DNA of 5,167 bases from NCBI GenBank assembly GCA_016875645.1, contig VGPE01000206.1:1-5167 (forward strand). Reading direction: 5' to 3'. Of the stretch, positions 1 to 5,167 are shown one piece after another (position 1 is the stretch's first letter; the number at the start of each line of letters is the position of its first letter). The stretch is from Chloroflexota bacterium (lineage in GTDB: Bacteria; Chloroflexota; Limnocylindria; Limnocylindrales; CSP1-4). The notes beneath the pieces were generated by a model. That model was not told the DNA's origin. It saw only the letters and a program-made list of their open reading frames with translations, and ran no database searches. The position numbers and the translations under genes were made by a program.

Positions 1-2
1 CG

Positions 3-863
3 GGACCGCGACGCGGCAATCGGAACCGCAACGCGGCGCGCAAGGGCTCTCGTGACCGTGGCGGCGGCGGCAACCGCAGGCTCGCACGCGAACTCGGCAA
101 GCTCGGGAAGCAGCTGGACCAGGCGCGGTCGACGGAGGCGAAGCGCCTGCGCCAGCTCGACGAAGCCGCGGCCGAGGTGGCGCGCCTCGAGGCTGAGCTG
201 CGACGCCTCCAGGCCGCGATCGCCGGTGCCGCGAACAAGGCACCGGCCCCGGCGCCACCGGCGCCCGTGATGGACGTGGCGGCCAGGGCCGCAGGCCTTG
301 AAGCCGAGCTTGCTCGGCTGGAATCGGTACCCCGCGCCGCGCTCCCCGAGGATCTCGCGACCCTCGACGGGGTGGAGGCTGCGGAGGTCCCCGGCGGTTG
401 GCCCGAGCCCGGGCCAGCGGGCGAAGACGCCCCGGTGATTGATGGCGAGGTCGCCGAGCCGGGGATCGATCCGGAGGCGTTCCTGCGGCACGAGGCGCCG
501 GTCGAGGCCGGCGAGGCCGCCCCAGCCTCACCCTGGGCGGAACCATGGGCGGAGTCAGCGGAGATCGAAGCGCCCGACGAGTGGCCCGAGGTGATCCACC
601 TGGGGGCTGGCTCCAGGGCGCTCGAATCGGCCCATGGTGGCGGGGTCGGCGGCCCGACGATCGCCTCGGCCCAGCCGGCGGGGGACGGCGAGGCGCTGCG
701 GATCACCGGAGCCGGCCTGCCCGTCCCGCCCCAGCGGCACAATGGTGCCGGCGATCCGGAATCGCCGTCTTCTCCAAAAACCGCGCGCCGGGAGGCGGCC
801 GAGGCCCCGGACCCCACCGCGCGGAGCTGGCCCCAACGCGGCCGTGAGCGTGTCGGGCGCTGA
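3..863 (+). CDS. Coiled-coil protein of unknown function, 5' end cut off by the window edge
   Basis: The frame is open from the left edge to TGA at 861-863, giving at least 286 residues. No ATG, GTG or TTG occurs in it before GTG 177, which lies inside the coiled coil, so the true start is probably upstream of the window. Visible parts in order are: a basic Arg/Asn/Gly-rich head (about residues 1-27 of the fragment), a charged heptad-like helix rich in Leu, Ala, Glu and Arg (about 28-75, with motifs such as RLEAELRRLQ), an Ala/Pro linker, a short second helix (GLEAELARLE), and a long acidic Pro/Glu/Ala-rich tail that looks disordered. There is no signal peptide, membrane segment or catalytic motif in the part shown. 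G/C-rich third positions support this frame. Its last 20 bases overlap the likely ppx start, suggesting co-transcription. I do not recognise the family. CHAD-domain proteins often neighbour ppx, but no CHAD sequence is visible here. Confidence 0.6.
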   Translation, partial: GPRRGNRNRNAARKGSRDRGGGGNRRLARELGKLGKQLDQARSTEAKRLRQLDEAAAEVARLEAELRRLQAAIAGAANKAPAPAPPAPVMDVAARAAGLEAELARLESVPRAALPEDLATLDGVEAAEVPGGWPEPGPAGEDAPVIDGEVAEPGIDPEAFLRHEAPVEAGEAAPASPWAEPWAESAEIEAPDEWPEVIHLGAGSRALESAHGGGVGGPTIASAQPAGDGEALRITGAGLPVPPQRHNGAGDPESPSSPKTARREAAEAPDPTARSWPQRGRERVGR

Positions 864-1836
864 CCACGCTCCAGCGATCGATCCGGCGCGGGAGCTCTTC
901 GAGCCTCCCCACGTGGCGGCGTCGATCGACATCGGCTCGAATTCGATCCATCTGCTCGGCGCCATGCTGGACGGCCACGAGATCCGGCCGCTCGTCGACG
1001 AATCAGAGCTGTCGGGCCTTGGTCCGCTGGTCGACGAGCGCGGTCATGTCGGGCCGCATCGTGGCGACACGGTTGCAGCGATCCGCCGCTACGTCAACGA
1101 GGCTCGGGACCTCCACGCGTCCGAGATCACGATCATCGGCACAGAGCCGCTCCGGCGTGCCGCGGACTCGACCCGCCTGCTCGTCGAAATCGAGGCTGCG
1201 ACCGGCTGCCAGGTCCATGTCGTGGACTACGAGGAAGAGGCGCTCCTGACGCTCCTGGGCGTCACGGGCGGGCGGCCGCTCGAAACCGATCTCGCGGTGG
1301 TGGACGTCGGCGGGGGCAGCAGCGAGATCGTGCTGGCTGCGCCGGGTCGCGAGCCGGTCGCTGCAGGCCTCCGGGTGGGATCGGCCCGGCTGACGGCATC
1401 GATCGTGCGCCACGACCCCCCGACTCCCGAAGAGATCGACCGCCTGCGTACGGAGGCTCGCCACCGGCTGGCAACTGCGCCGGTCGGTCGCCCGTCGCTC
1501 CTCGTGGCTGTCGGGGGCACGGCGACAAACCTCATTCGGGTCGTGCCCCCGGCGACGCAGGACCGGCTGCTCACGCGGAGTCGCCTGGAGCAGGTGCTGG
1601 CTGTGCTCGCGACTGAACCGGCCGAGGCGGCTGCCGCGCGGCATGGGACGAGCGTCAAGCGGGCGCGGATGCTGCCGGCAGGCGCCGCCATCCTCGAGGC
1701 CCTGTTGGAGCACTACGAACTCGACGACCTGATCGTGTCGGACGCCGGGATCCGCGAGGGGGCGATCCTGGCCGTCGCGCACGCGGGCTCAGCGTGGAGG
1801 GATCAGCTCCCGTGGCTCGCCCACGGCTGGCGGTAG
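844..1836 (+). CDS. ppx: Ppx/GppA-family exopolyphosphatase (short type)
   Basis: This family removes terminal phosphate from inorganic polyphosphate (Ppx) or converts pppGpp to ppGpp (GppA), in the cytoplasm. With GTG 844 as start it has 330 residues, the size of the short two-lobed form without the C-terminal HD-like region. Visible ASKHA-fold motifs are phosphate-1 DIGSNS (29-34), GTEPLRRA (99-106, like the GT..LR.A of E. coli Ppx), the EEEA glutamate cluster with the catalytic Glu (130-133), phosphate-2 DVGGGSSEI (154-162), LRVGSARLT (176-184), adenosine-type GGTATNL (224-230) and a C-terminal SDAGIREGAI segment. The start is uncertain. GTG 844 and GTG 850 overlap the upstream gene by 20 and 14 bases, while GTG 913 lies just before the first motif and avoids overlap. 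None has a good Shine-Dalgarno; GGAG at 823-826 is 17 bases from 844. The gene ends with TAG at 1834-1836. Sequence alone cannot separate Ppx from GppA activity, although the short form is more often called exopolyphosphatase. Confidence 0.9.
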   Translation: MSVSGADHAPAIDPARELFEPPHVAASIDIGSNSIHLLGAMLDGHEIRPLVDESELSGLGPLVDERGHVGPHRGDTVAAIRRYVNEARDLHASEITIIGTEPLRRAADSTRLLVEIEAATGCQVHVVDYEEEALLTLLGVTGGRPLETDLAVVDVGGGSSEIVLAAPGREPVAAGLRVGSARLTASIVRHDPPTPEEIDRLRTEARHRLATAPVGRPSLLVAVGGTATNLIRVVPPATQDRLLTRSRLEQVLAVLATEPAEAAAARHGTSVKRARMLPAGAAILEALLEHYELDDLIVSDAGIREGAILAVAHAGSAWRDQLPWLAHGWR

Positions 1837-1917
1837 GTCTGTCGCCCGGGTGGTCGTCGTAACCGCGCCGGCGCGCGTCCTATCCACGGGTCGCACGATG
1901 TGCGAGAGTACGGGCTG
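1837..1917 (+). other. Spacer between ppx and the protease gene
   Basis: These 81 bases hold no recognisable gene. A perfect 12-base palindrome at 1864-1875 has no loop and no following T-run, so it is not a normal terminator. TATCCA at 1881-1886 is a weak -10-like hexamer, but I find no convincing -35 partner. The ppx/protease frame has no stop here, but its translation (Arg/Gly/Pro-rich) does not look like protein. The protease could be read from the ppx transcript or from its own weak promoter; the sequence does not decide. Confidence 0.4.
1904..1908 (+). promoter_or_regulatory. Weak ribosome binding site that favours the ATG 1918 start
   Basis: GAGAG lies 9 bases before ATG 1918 and is a partial Shine-Dalgarno match. 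The other in-frame start, GTG 1900, has no purine-rich stretch at a useful distance. ATG 1918 also places the positively charged signal-peptide n-region at the very N-terminus. Confidence 0.35.
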
Positions 1918-2004
1918 ATGCGTCTGCGTTCCGCTCACCGTCGCGCCGAAACGGCGATCGTCCTGGCGATCCTCGTCGCCGGGCTGCCTGGCTTCAGCGC
2001 CGCG
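1918..2004 (+). other. Signal peptide of the protease
   Basis: The n-region contains several Arg/His (residues 2-9). It is followed by a hydrophobic core TAIVLAILVAGLPGF (12-26) and small residues suitable for signal peptidase I. Cleavage could fall after Ala29 (S-A-A) or after Ala32 or Ala33, so the end given is approximate. There is no Cys at the cleavage region, so a lipoprotein is not indicated. The n-region has Arg8-Arg9 but lacks the full Tat consensus, so Sec export is more likely. Confidence 0.8.
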
Positions 2005-3546
2005 TCCCGTGCCGCGTCGCCTGGCAATGGCGAGCTCCCCGGCGCCGCGACGTCGGCCGCAACCCGCCACGCTGACGACGCGGTGCTCGTCGGTTTCACG
2101 CCAAAAGCGACCGAGGACGACAAGCGAGCGGCTCGCCGGGCAGCCGGCGCCGAATCCTCGAAGAAGCTCTCGAAGGATCCCAAGGGCGCCGAGAAGCTGC
2201 GCCTGCGGCAGGGCCGGTCGGTCGAGCAGGCGATCGCCGCCCTCAAGGCGAACCCACGCGTCCGTTACGCCGAACCGGACTACGTGGTCGAACACACCGC
2301 GACCTCGAACGACCCGTACTACCTGGACGGCTCCCTGTGGGGCATGTACGGGGACGCGTCACCCCTCCAGGTGAACGCATTCGGGAGCGGTGCGGCCGAA
2401 GCGTGGCAGCTTGGCTTCGCCGGTTCGCGCAGCATCGTCGTCGGCATCATCGACGAGGGGATCCAGGTCGCCCACCCGGACCTCGCCGCGAACATCTGGA
2501 CGAACCCTGGCGAGATCGCGGGCAACGGGCTCGACGACGATGCGAACGGCTACGTCGACGACGTGAACGGCTGGGACTTCTTCAACGACGACGCCTCGGT
2601 CTTCGACGGCAACCAGACCGAGGGCCAGGACGCCCACGGCACCCATGTCGCGGGCACGATCGGGGGCGTCGGCGGCAATGGCATCGGTGTGGCCGGGGTC
2701 AACTGGCAGGTCACCCTGATCTCGGCCAAGTTCCTCGGGCCCAACGGTGGCTCGATTTCGGACGCCGTATCGGCGCTCGCGTACCTCACCGACCTCAAGA
2801 TCAACCATGGCATCAACATCGTCGCCAGCAGCAACTCATGGGGCGGCGGCGGCTTCAGCCAGGCGATGCTCGACGCCATCGAGGCGGCGGGCGATGCCGG
2901 CATGCTGTTCGTCGCGGCGGCCGGCAACAGCAACACCAACAACGATCTGTCCGCCAGTTACCCGTCCAACTACCAGTGCACGAGGGGCGGCACCCGTGGC
3001 TGGGACTGCGTCGTAGCCGTTGCCGCGATCACGTCGAGCGGTGCTCGGGCCAGCTTCTCCAGCTACGGGGCCACCACTGTGGATCTCGGCGCGCCCGGGG
3101 TCGGCGTCTGGTCCAGCGTCCCCCTCGGCTCCTATGCCAGTTACAGCGGAACCTCGATGGCGACCCCACATGTTTCGGGCGCCGTGGCGCTGTGCGCGTC
3201 GATCAACCCCGGCCTGACCGCGCAGGCGGTGCGCCAGGCGGTCGTCGGAACCGTGGCGCCCACGGCATCGATGGCCGGCACGACCGCCAGTGGCGGCCGG
3301 CTGGACGTGGGGGCGATGGTTGGCCAGTGCTCGCCGTCAACTGCCCCGGTGGACGGCGCCCCGAGTGCGCTGACGGCAACGGCCCTGTCGCCCACGAGGA
3401 TCGGCCTGTCGTGGGTGGACGGCTCCTCCAACGAGACCGCGTTCGCGATCCAGCGGAGCCCGGTCAGCGGTGGGCTGTGCACTGCCTTCACCGCCTTCGC
3501 CAGTGTGGGCCAGAACCAGACGAGCTTCACCGCGGGCGGACTCTAG
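1918..3546 (+). CDS. Secreted subtilisin-like serine protease (S8), ended early by an in-frame TAG
   Basis: This is an exported endopeptidase of the subtilase family. Read from ATG 1918 to TAG 3544-3546 it has 542 residues. It carries a signal peptide (1 to about 29-33), then an I9-like propeptide (about 53-125) that in this family assists folding and inhibits the enzyme until cleaved. The S8 domain (about 170-475) has catalytic Asp179 in IIDEG, His240 in AHGTHVAG, oxyanion Asn337 in AAAGNSN and Ser413 in GTSMATPH. An Asp/Asn-rich segment at 206-215 (DDDANGYVDD) resembles a calcium-binding loop. Cys354/Cys364 and Cys426/Cys471 look like disulfide pairs. A first FN3 domain starts near 482 and is cut at codon 543. 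The catalytic domain is complete, so this product may still be an active protease. The same frame resumes after the stop and runs to 5061, so this is the N-terminal half of a larger gene. There is no membrane anchor or sorting motif in this half. GTG 1900 is an alternative start adding six residues. Confidence 0.9.
   Translation: MRLRSAHRRAETAIVLAILVAGLPGFSAASRAASPGNGELPGAATSAATRHADDAVLVGFTPKATEDDKRAARRAAGAESSKKLSKDPKGAEKLRLRQGRSVEQAIAALKANPRVRYAEPDYVVEHTATSNDPYYLDGSLWGMYGDASPLQVNAFGSGAAEAWQLGFAGSRSIVVGIIDEGIQVAHPDLAANIWTNPGEIAGNGLDDDANGYVDDVNGWDFFNDDASVFDGNQTEGQDAHGTHVAGTIGGVGGNGIGVAGVNWQVTLISAKFLGPNGGSISDAVSALAYLTDLKINHGINIVASSNSWGGGGFSQAMLDAIEAAGDAGMLFVAAAGNSNTNNDLSASYPSNYQCTRGGTRGWDCVVAVAAITSSGARASFSSYGATTVDLGAPGVGVWSSVPLGSYASYSGTSMATPHVSGAVALCASINPGLTAQAVRQAVVGTVAPTASMAGTTASGGRLDVGAMVGQCSPSTAPVDGAPSALTATALSPTRIGLSWVDGSSNETAFAIQRSPVSGGLCTAFTAFASVGQNQTSFTAGGL
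3544..3546 (+). other. In-frame amber codon (TAG) inside the first FN3 domain
   Basis: The codon sits between GGL and PETGYCFRV, at the place where FN3 domains have the loop before the conserved tyrosine strand (typical pattern GL-x-P-x-T-x-Y). No frame change is needed to continue, and the next 504 codons to TGA 5059-5061 contain no other stop. One base change would restore Gln (CAG), Glu (GAG), Lys (AAG), Leu (TTG), Ser (TCG), Trp (TGG) or Tyr. C-to-T from CAG is the simplest transition. The base after the stop is C. I see no specialised readthrough structure. Confidence 0.85.
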
Positions 3547-5061
3547 CCCGAGACCGGCTACTGCTTCCGGGTGCGCAGCAGCAATTCCTACGCCGGCGGC
3601 AGTACCTCCGGCTGGAGCAACGAGGCACAGGCGGAGACGCTCGCGCCAGCGCCCCCGTACGCGTGCGCGCAGGTGACCTATGACTGGGTTGACCCGGCCG
3701 GCGGCTCGAGCCGGGCGCTCTCCGATGACTCGGCGGTGACGGTCGCCCTTCCGTTCAGCTTCAACTTCTACGGCGAACCGTCGACCTCGATCCAGGTCAG
3801 CTCGAACGGCTACATTCGCTTCGGGACCGGCGCCGCGACATCGTTCTCGAACGTGGCGATCCCGGATGCCGCCGATCCCAATGCGATCGCCGCTCCGCTC
3901 TGGGACGACCTCAATCCAGGCGCCGGAGGAAGCGTGCGGACACGGACCGTCGGTGTTGCGCCGGACCGGCAGTTTGTGGTGGCCTGGCTCGATGTCCCGC
4001 ACTTCAACGTCGCTGGCAGCGCCGCGACCTTCCAGCTCGTGCTGGATGAAGCCTCCGGGTCGATCGCCTTCCAATACCAGGACGTGACCTTCGGCTCGGC
4101 GGCCTACGACCGAGGCGCGTCCGCGACCGTGGGCATCGAAGACGCGATGGGTGGGTCCGGCAACCAGATCTCGTCGAACTCGGCCGCGCTCCAGGCGTCC
4201 ACGGCCTACCGATGCTCGAACGGAGGCCCGCAGGCCCAGCCGCCGACGATCACGACGGTCACCCTCCCGGACGGCACGGTCGACGCTGTGACCCAGACAA
4301 CGCTGTCTGCGACTGGTGGCGAGCAGCCGTACACCTGGTCGATCGCATCGGGGAGCCTGCCCCCCGGCCTCGGCCTCGCGCCGGCGAGCGGCGTGATCTC
4401 AGGCATCCCGACGACCGCCGGCACGTGGGCCTTCGAAGCCCGGGTCCAGGGTGACGATGGGGCGGCTTCGACCCGCTCGCTCTCGATGCGGGTGGCCGCG
4501 CCGCTTTCGGTGACCACGACCTCGTTGCCCAACGGCCAGGTCAACAGTTCCTACTCCGCCGGGCTCGCGGCGAGTGGCGGCCAGACGCCGTACGTCTGGT
4601 CCATCTCGACCGGCACGCTGCCGCCCGGCCTCACCCTCAGCAGCGCCACCGGCGTCATCAGTGGGACGCCGACTGAGGCCGGCACGTGGGCGATCACCGT
4701 GCAGGCGCTTGACTCCGGCGTCCCCGCCCGCACGGCGCAACGCCCGCTTTCGATCAAGATCAACCCGGCCCCGCCCGCGGCATTCAACAAGCTGGCGCCC
4801 AAGAACAACGCCAAGTCCAACGCCACCTCGGTTTCCCTGTCCTGGGGCACCAGCGCGCGAGCGACAACGTACGAGTACTGCGTGGCCACTTCCATCAACG
4901 GAAGCTGCATTGCCGGTGCCTGGTCCTCCGTGGGCGGCACGACCGCGGCCGTGAATGGTCTGAGCCGCCGGACGACCTACTACTGGCAGGTGCGCGCCGT
5001 AAACGGCGCAGGCGTCACGCAGGCCAACAGCGGCACGTGGTGGAAATTCGCGATCCGATGA
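3547..5061 (+). pseudogene. C-terminal arm of the S8 protease, separated from it by the TAG
   Basis: This continues the protease frame and is numbered as if the amber were residue 543. It contains: the rest of FN3 domain 1 (to about 574); a NIDO-like beta-sandwich (about 583-767) with VSSNGYIRFG, APLWDDLNP and IAFQYQDV motifs, bracketed by Cys583 and Cys766; two He_PIG-type Ig-like modules (776-949) with PYTWSI / PYVWSI and LPPGL motifs; and a last FN3-like module (about 956-1047) with TTYYWQVRAVN and likely pair Cys988/Cys997. Such arms usually bind substrate, cell surface or matrix; the target here is unknown. No LPXTG, type IX sorting signal or membrane helix is visible. It has no credible start of its own: GTG 3571 lies inside the FN3 strand and lacks a ribosome site. 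It is therefore expressed only if the TAG is read through or is a sequence error. Codon choice remains as in the upstream half, so any lesion is recent. Confidence 0.75.
4243..4764 (+). repeat. Two tandem 87-codon Ig-like (He_PIG-type) repeats
   Basis: Equivalent codons lie exactly 261 bases apart. Examples are the Tyr codons at 4330 and 4591, and an identical 14-base stretch (gccggcacgtgggc) at 4417-4430 and 4678-4691. Both copies share GG..PY.WSI, LPPGL, a GVISG.PT motif and AGTWA. The copies have diverged at many positions, so this is an old intragenic duplication and not an assembly duplication. Module boundaries are approximate. Confidence 0.85.
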
Positions 5062-5093
5062 TGCGGCGGCCCTAGGAGCCTGCGTCGGTAATC

Positions 5094-5119
5094 GCCGCCA
5101 GGGCGGGAGCCCAGGCGGC
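5094..5119 (+). terminator. Candidate terminator hairpin after the protease gene
   Basis: GCCGCC (5094-5099) pairs with GGCGGC (5114-5119), and GGGC (5101-5104) pairs with GCCC (5109-5112) around a GGGA tetraloop of the GNRA type. The two stems are separated by one A-A mismatch, giving 10 base pairs in all. The hairpin starts 33 bases after the TGA of the protease arm. No T-run follows, so it is not a classical intrinsic terminator; hairpins without U-tracts are proposed terminators in GC-rich bacteria. The left arm could alternatively pair with GGCGGC at 5065-5070. Confidence 0.45.
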
Positions 5120-5142
5120 TGACGACGGAAACGGGGGAAGCG

Positions 5143-5163
5143 GGATGGCCCGAAGGCCGATCC
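5143..5163 (+). other. Second hairpin at the right edge, unassigned
   Basis: GGCC (5147-5150) pairs with GGCC (5155-5158) around a CGAA loop. The stem extends below by GGAT (5143-5146) with ATCC (5160-5163) across one bulged G. With the 5094-5119 hairpin it could form a structured leader, but the window ends before anything can be assigned. It overlaps the possible ATG at 5145, so it might instead affect translation of a downstream gene. Confidence 0.3.
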
Positions 5164-5167
5164 GGGC
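5145..5167 (+). CDS. Possible start of a downstream gene, cut by the right edge
   Basis: ATG 5145 is preceded by the purine-rich GGGGGAAG at 5133-5140 with a 4-base spacer, and it reads MARRPIR before the window ends. A basic N-terminus is plausible for a cytoplasmic or signal-bearing protein, but seven codons cannot establish a gene. The same bases form a hairpin, so a non-coding leader is an equal alternative. Confidence 0.25.

Noticed and set aside
5..37. Imperfect 13-base direct repeat (5-17 and 25-37) suggesting an iteron or recombination site
   Set aside because: Only two copies with one mismatch in low-complexity Arg/Asn coding sequence, with no further copies seen.
634..843. ATG 634 or ATG 742 as the ppx start, giving up to 400 residues
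   Set aside because: The added residues are Arg/Pro/Ser-rich shadow translation lying over the acidic tail of the upstream gene, have no family match, and would create an overlap of more than 100 bases.
1003..1782. Long minus-strand open frame opposite ppx
   Set aside because: Its translation is Arg/Pro/Asp-rich with no recognisable motif, and it lies wholly opposite a well-supported gene; typical antisense shadow in GC-rich DNA.
1864..1875. Perfect palindrome CGCGCCGGCGCG as terminator or operator
   Set aside because: It has no loop and no T-run, and such G/C palindromes are expected by chance at this base composition; no second copy seen nearby.
1900..1917. GTG 1900 as the protease start
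   Set aside because: It has no Shine-Dalgarno and puts six extra residues ahead of a good signal peptide; ATG 1918 has GAGAG at 9 bases. It remains a weak alternative.
3544..3546. Selenocysteine or pyrrolysine insertion at the stop
   Set aside because: Selenocysteine uses TGA, not TAG. Pyrrolysine would need the pyl genes, none of which are seen here, and an FN3 loop residue has no catalytic need for it.
3337..4074. Long minus-strand open frame across the amber region
   Set aside because: It spans the TAG and could hint at an antisense gene, but its composition is shadow-like and the + strand carries clear FN3 and NIDO-like motifs over the same bases.
3571..5061. Independent gene starting at GTG 3571
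   Set aside because: The start lies within the FN3 strand GYCFRV, has no ribosome site or signal peptide, and is in frame with the protease, so this is the continuation of that gene.

Overview
This is a very GC-rich bacterial window. All convincing coding sequence is on the + strand, with G/C strongly preferred at third codon positions. The genes, in order, are a coiled-coil protein cut by the left edge, a short-type Ppx/GppA exopolyphosphatase and a large secreted subtilisin-like (S8) serine protease with a multidomain C-terminal arm. The last roughly 100 bases are hairpin-rich and may contain the start of another gene. The base composition, the short Ppx and the style of the protease arm (FN3, NIDO-like and He_PIG-type Ig-like modules) suggest a GC-rich soil or freshwater lineage such as Chloroflexota or Actinomycetota. 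That placement is inference only, because the window has no phylogenetic marker.

Layout: 3-863 is the 3' part of a coiled-coil protein with a basic, Arg/Asn/Gly-rich head and an acidic, Pro/Ala-rich tail. Its end overlaps the likely start of ppx (844-1836), so the two are probably translated from one transcript. A spacer of 81 bases separates ppx from the protease reading frame, which begins at 1918. That frame encodes a signal peptide, an I9-like propeptide and a complete Asp/His/Ser catalytic domain. It then continues through FN3, a NIDO-like beta-sandwich, two Ig-like repeats and a final FN3-like module, ending at 5061.

The main observation is a single in-frame TAG at 3544-3546, in the middle of the first FN3 domain of the protease. 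The frame is unchanged on either side, and the FN3 sequence and a likely disulfide pair both continue across it. As read, the gene makes a 542-residue secreted protease with an intact catalytic domain and half an FN3. Without the stop it would make one protein of about 1047 residues. The simplest explanations are a recent nonsense mutation or a sequencing/assembly error. Programmed readthrough is possible but nothing in the window proves it. Genome-wide TAG reassignment is disfavoured because ppx itself ends in TAG at the expected family C-terminus.

Downstream of the protease, an imperfect hairpin with a GGGA tetraloop (5094-5119) is a plausible terminator without a U-tract. A second hairpin (5143-5163) overlaps a possible start codon at the right edge. 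I see no mobile element, CRISPR array, tRNA or rRNA, and no clear evidence of a new multi-gene system.
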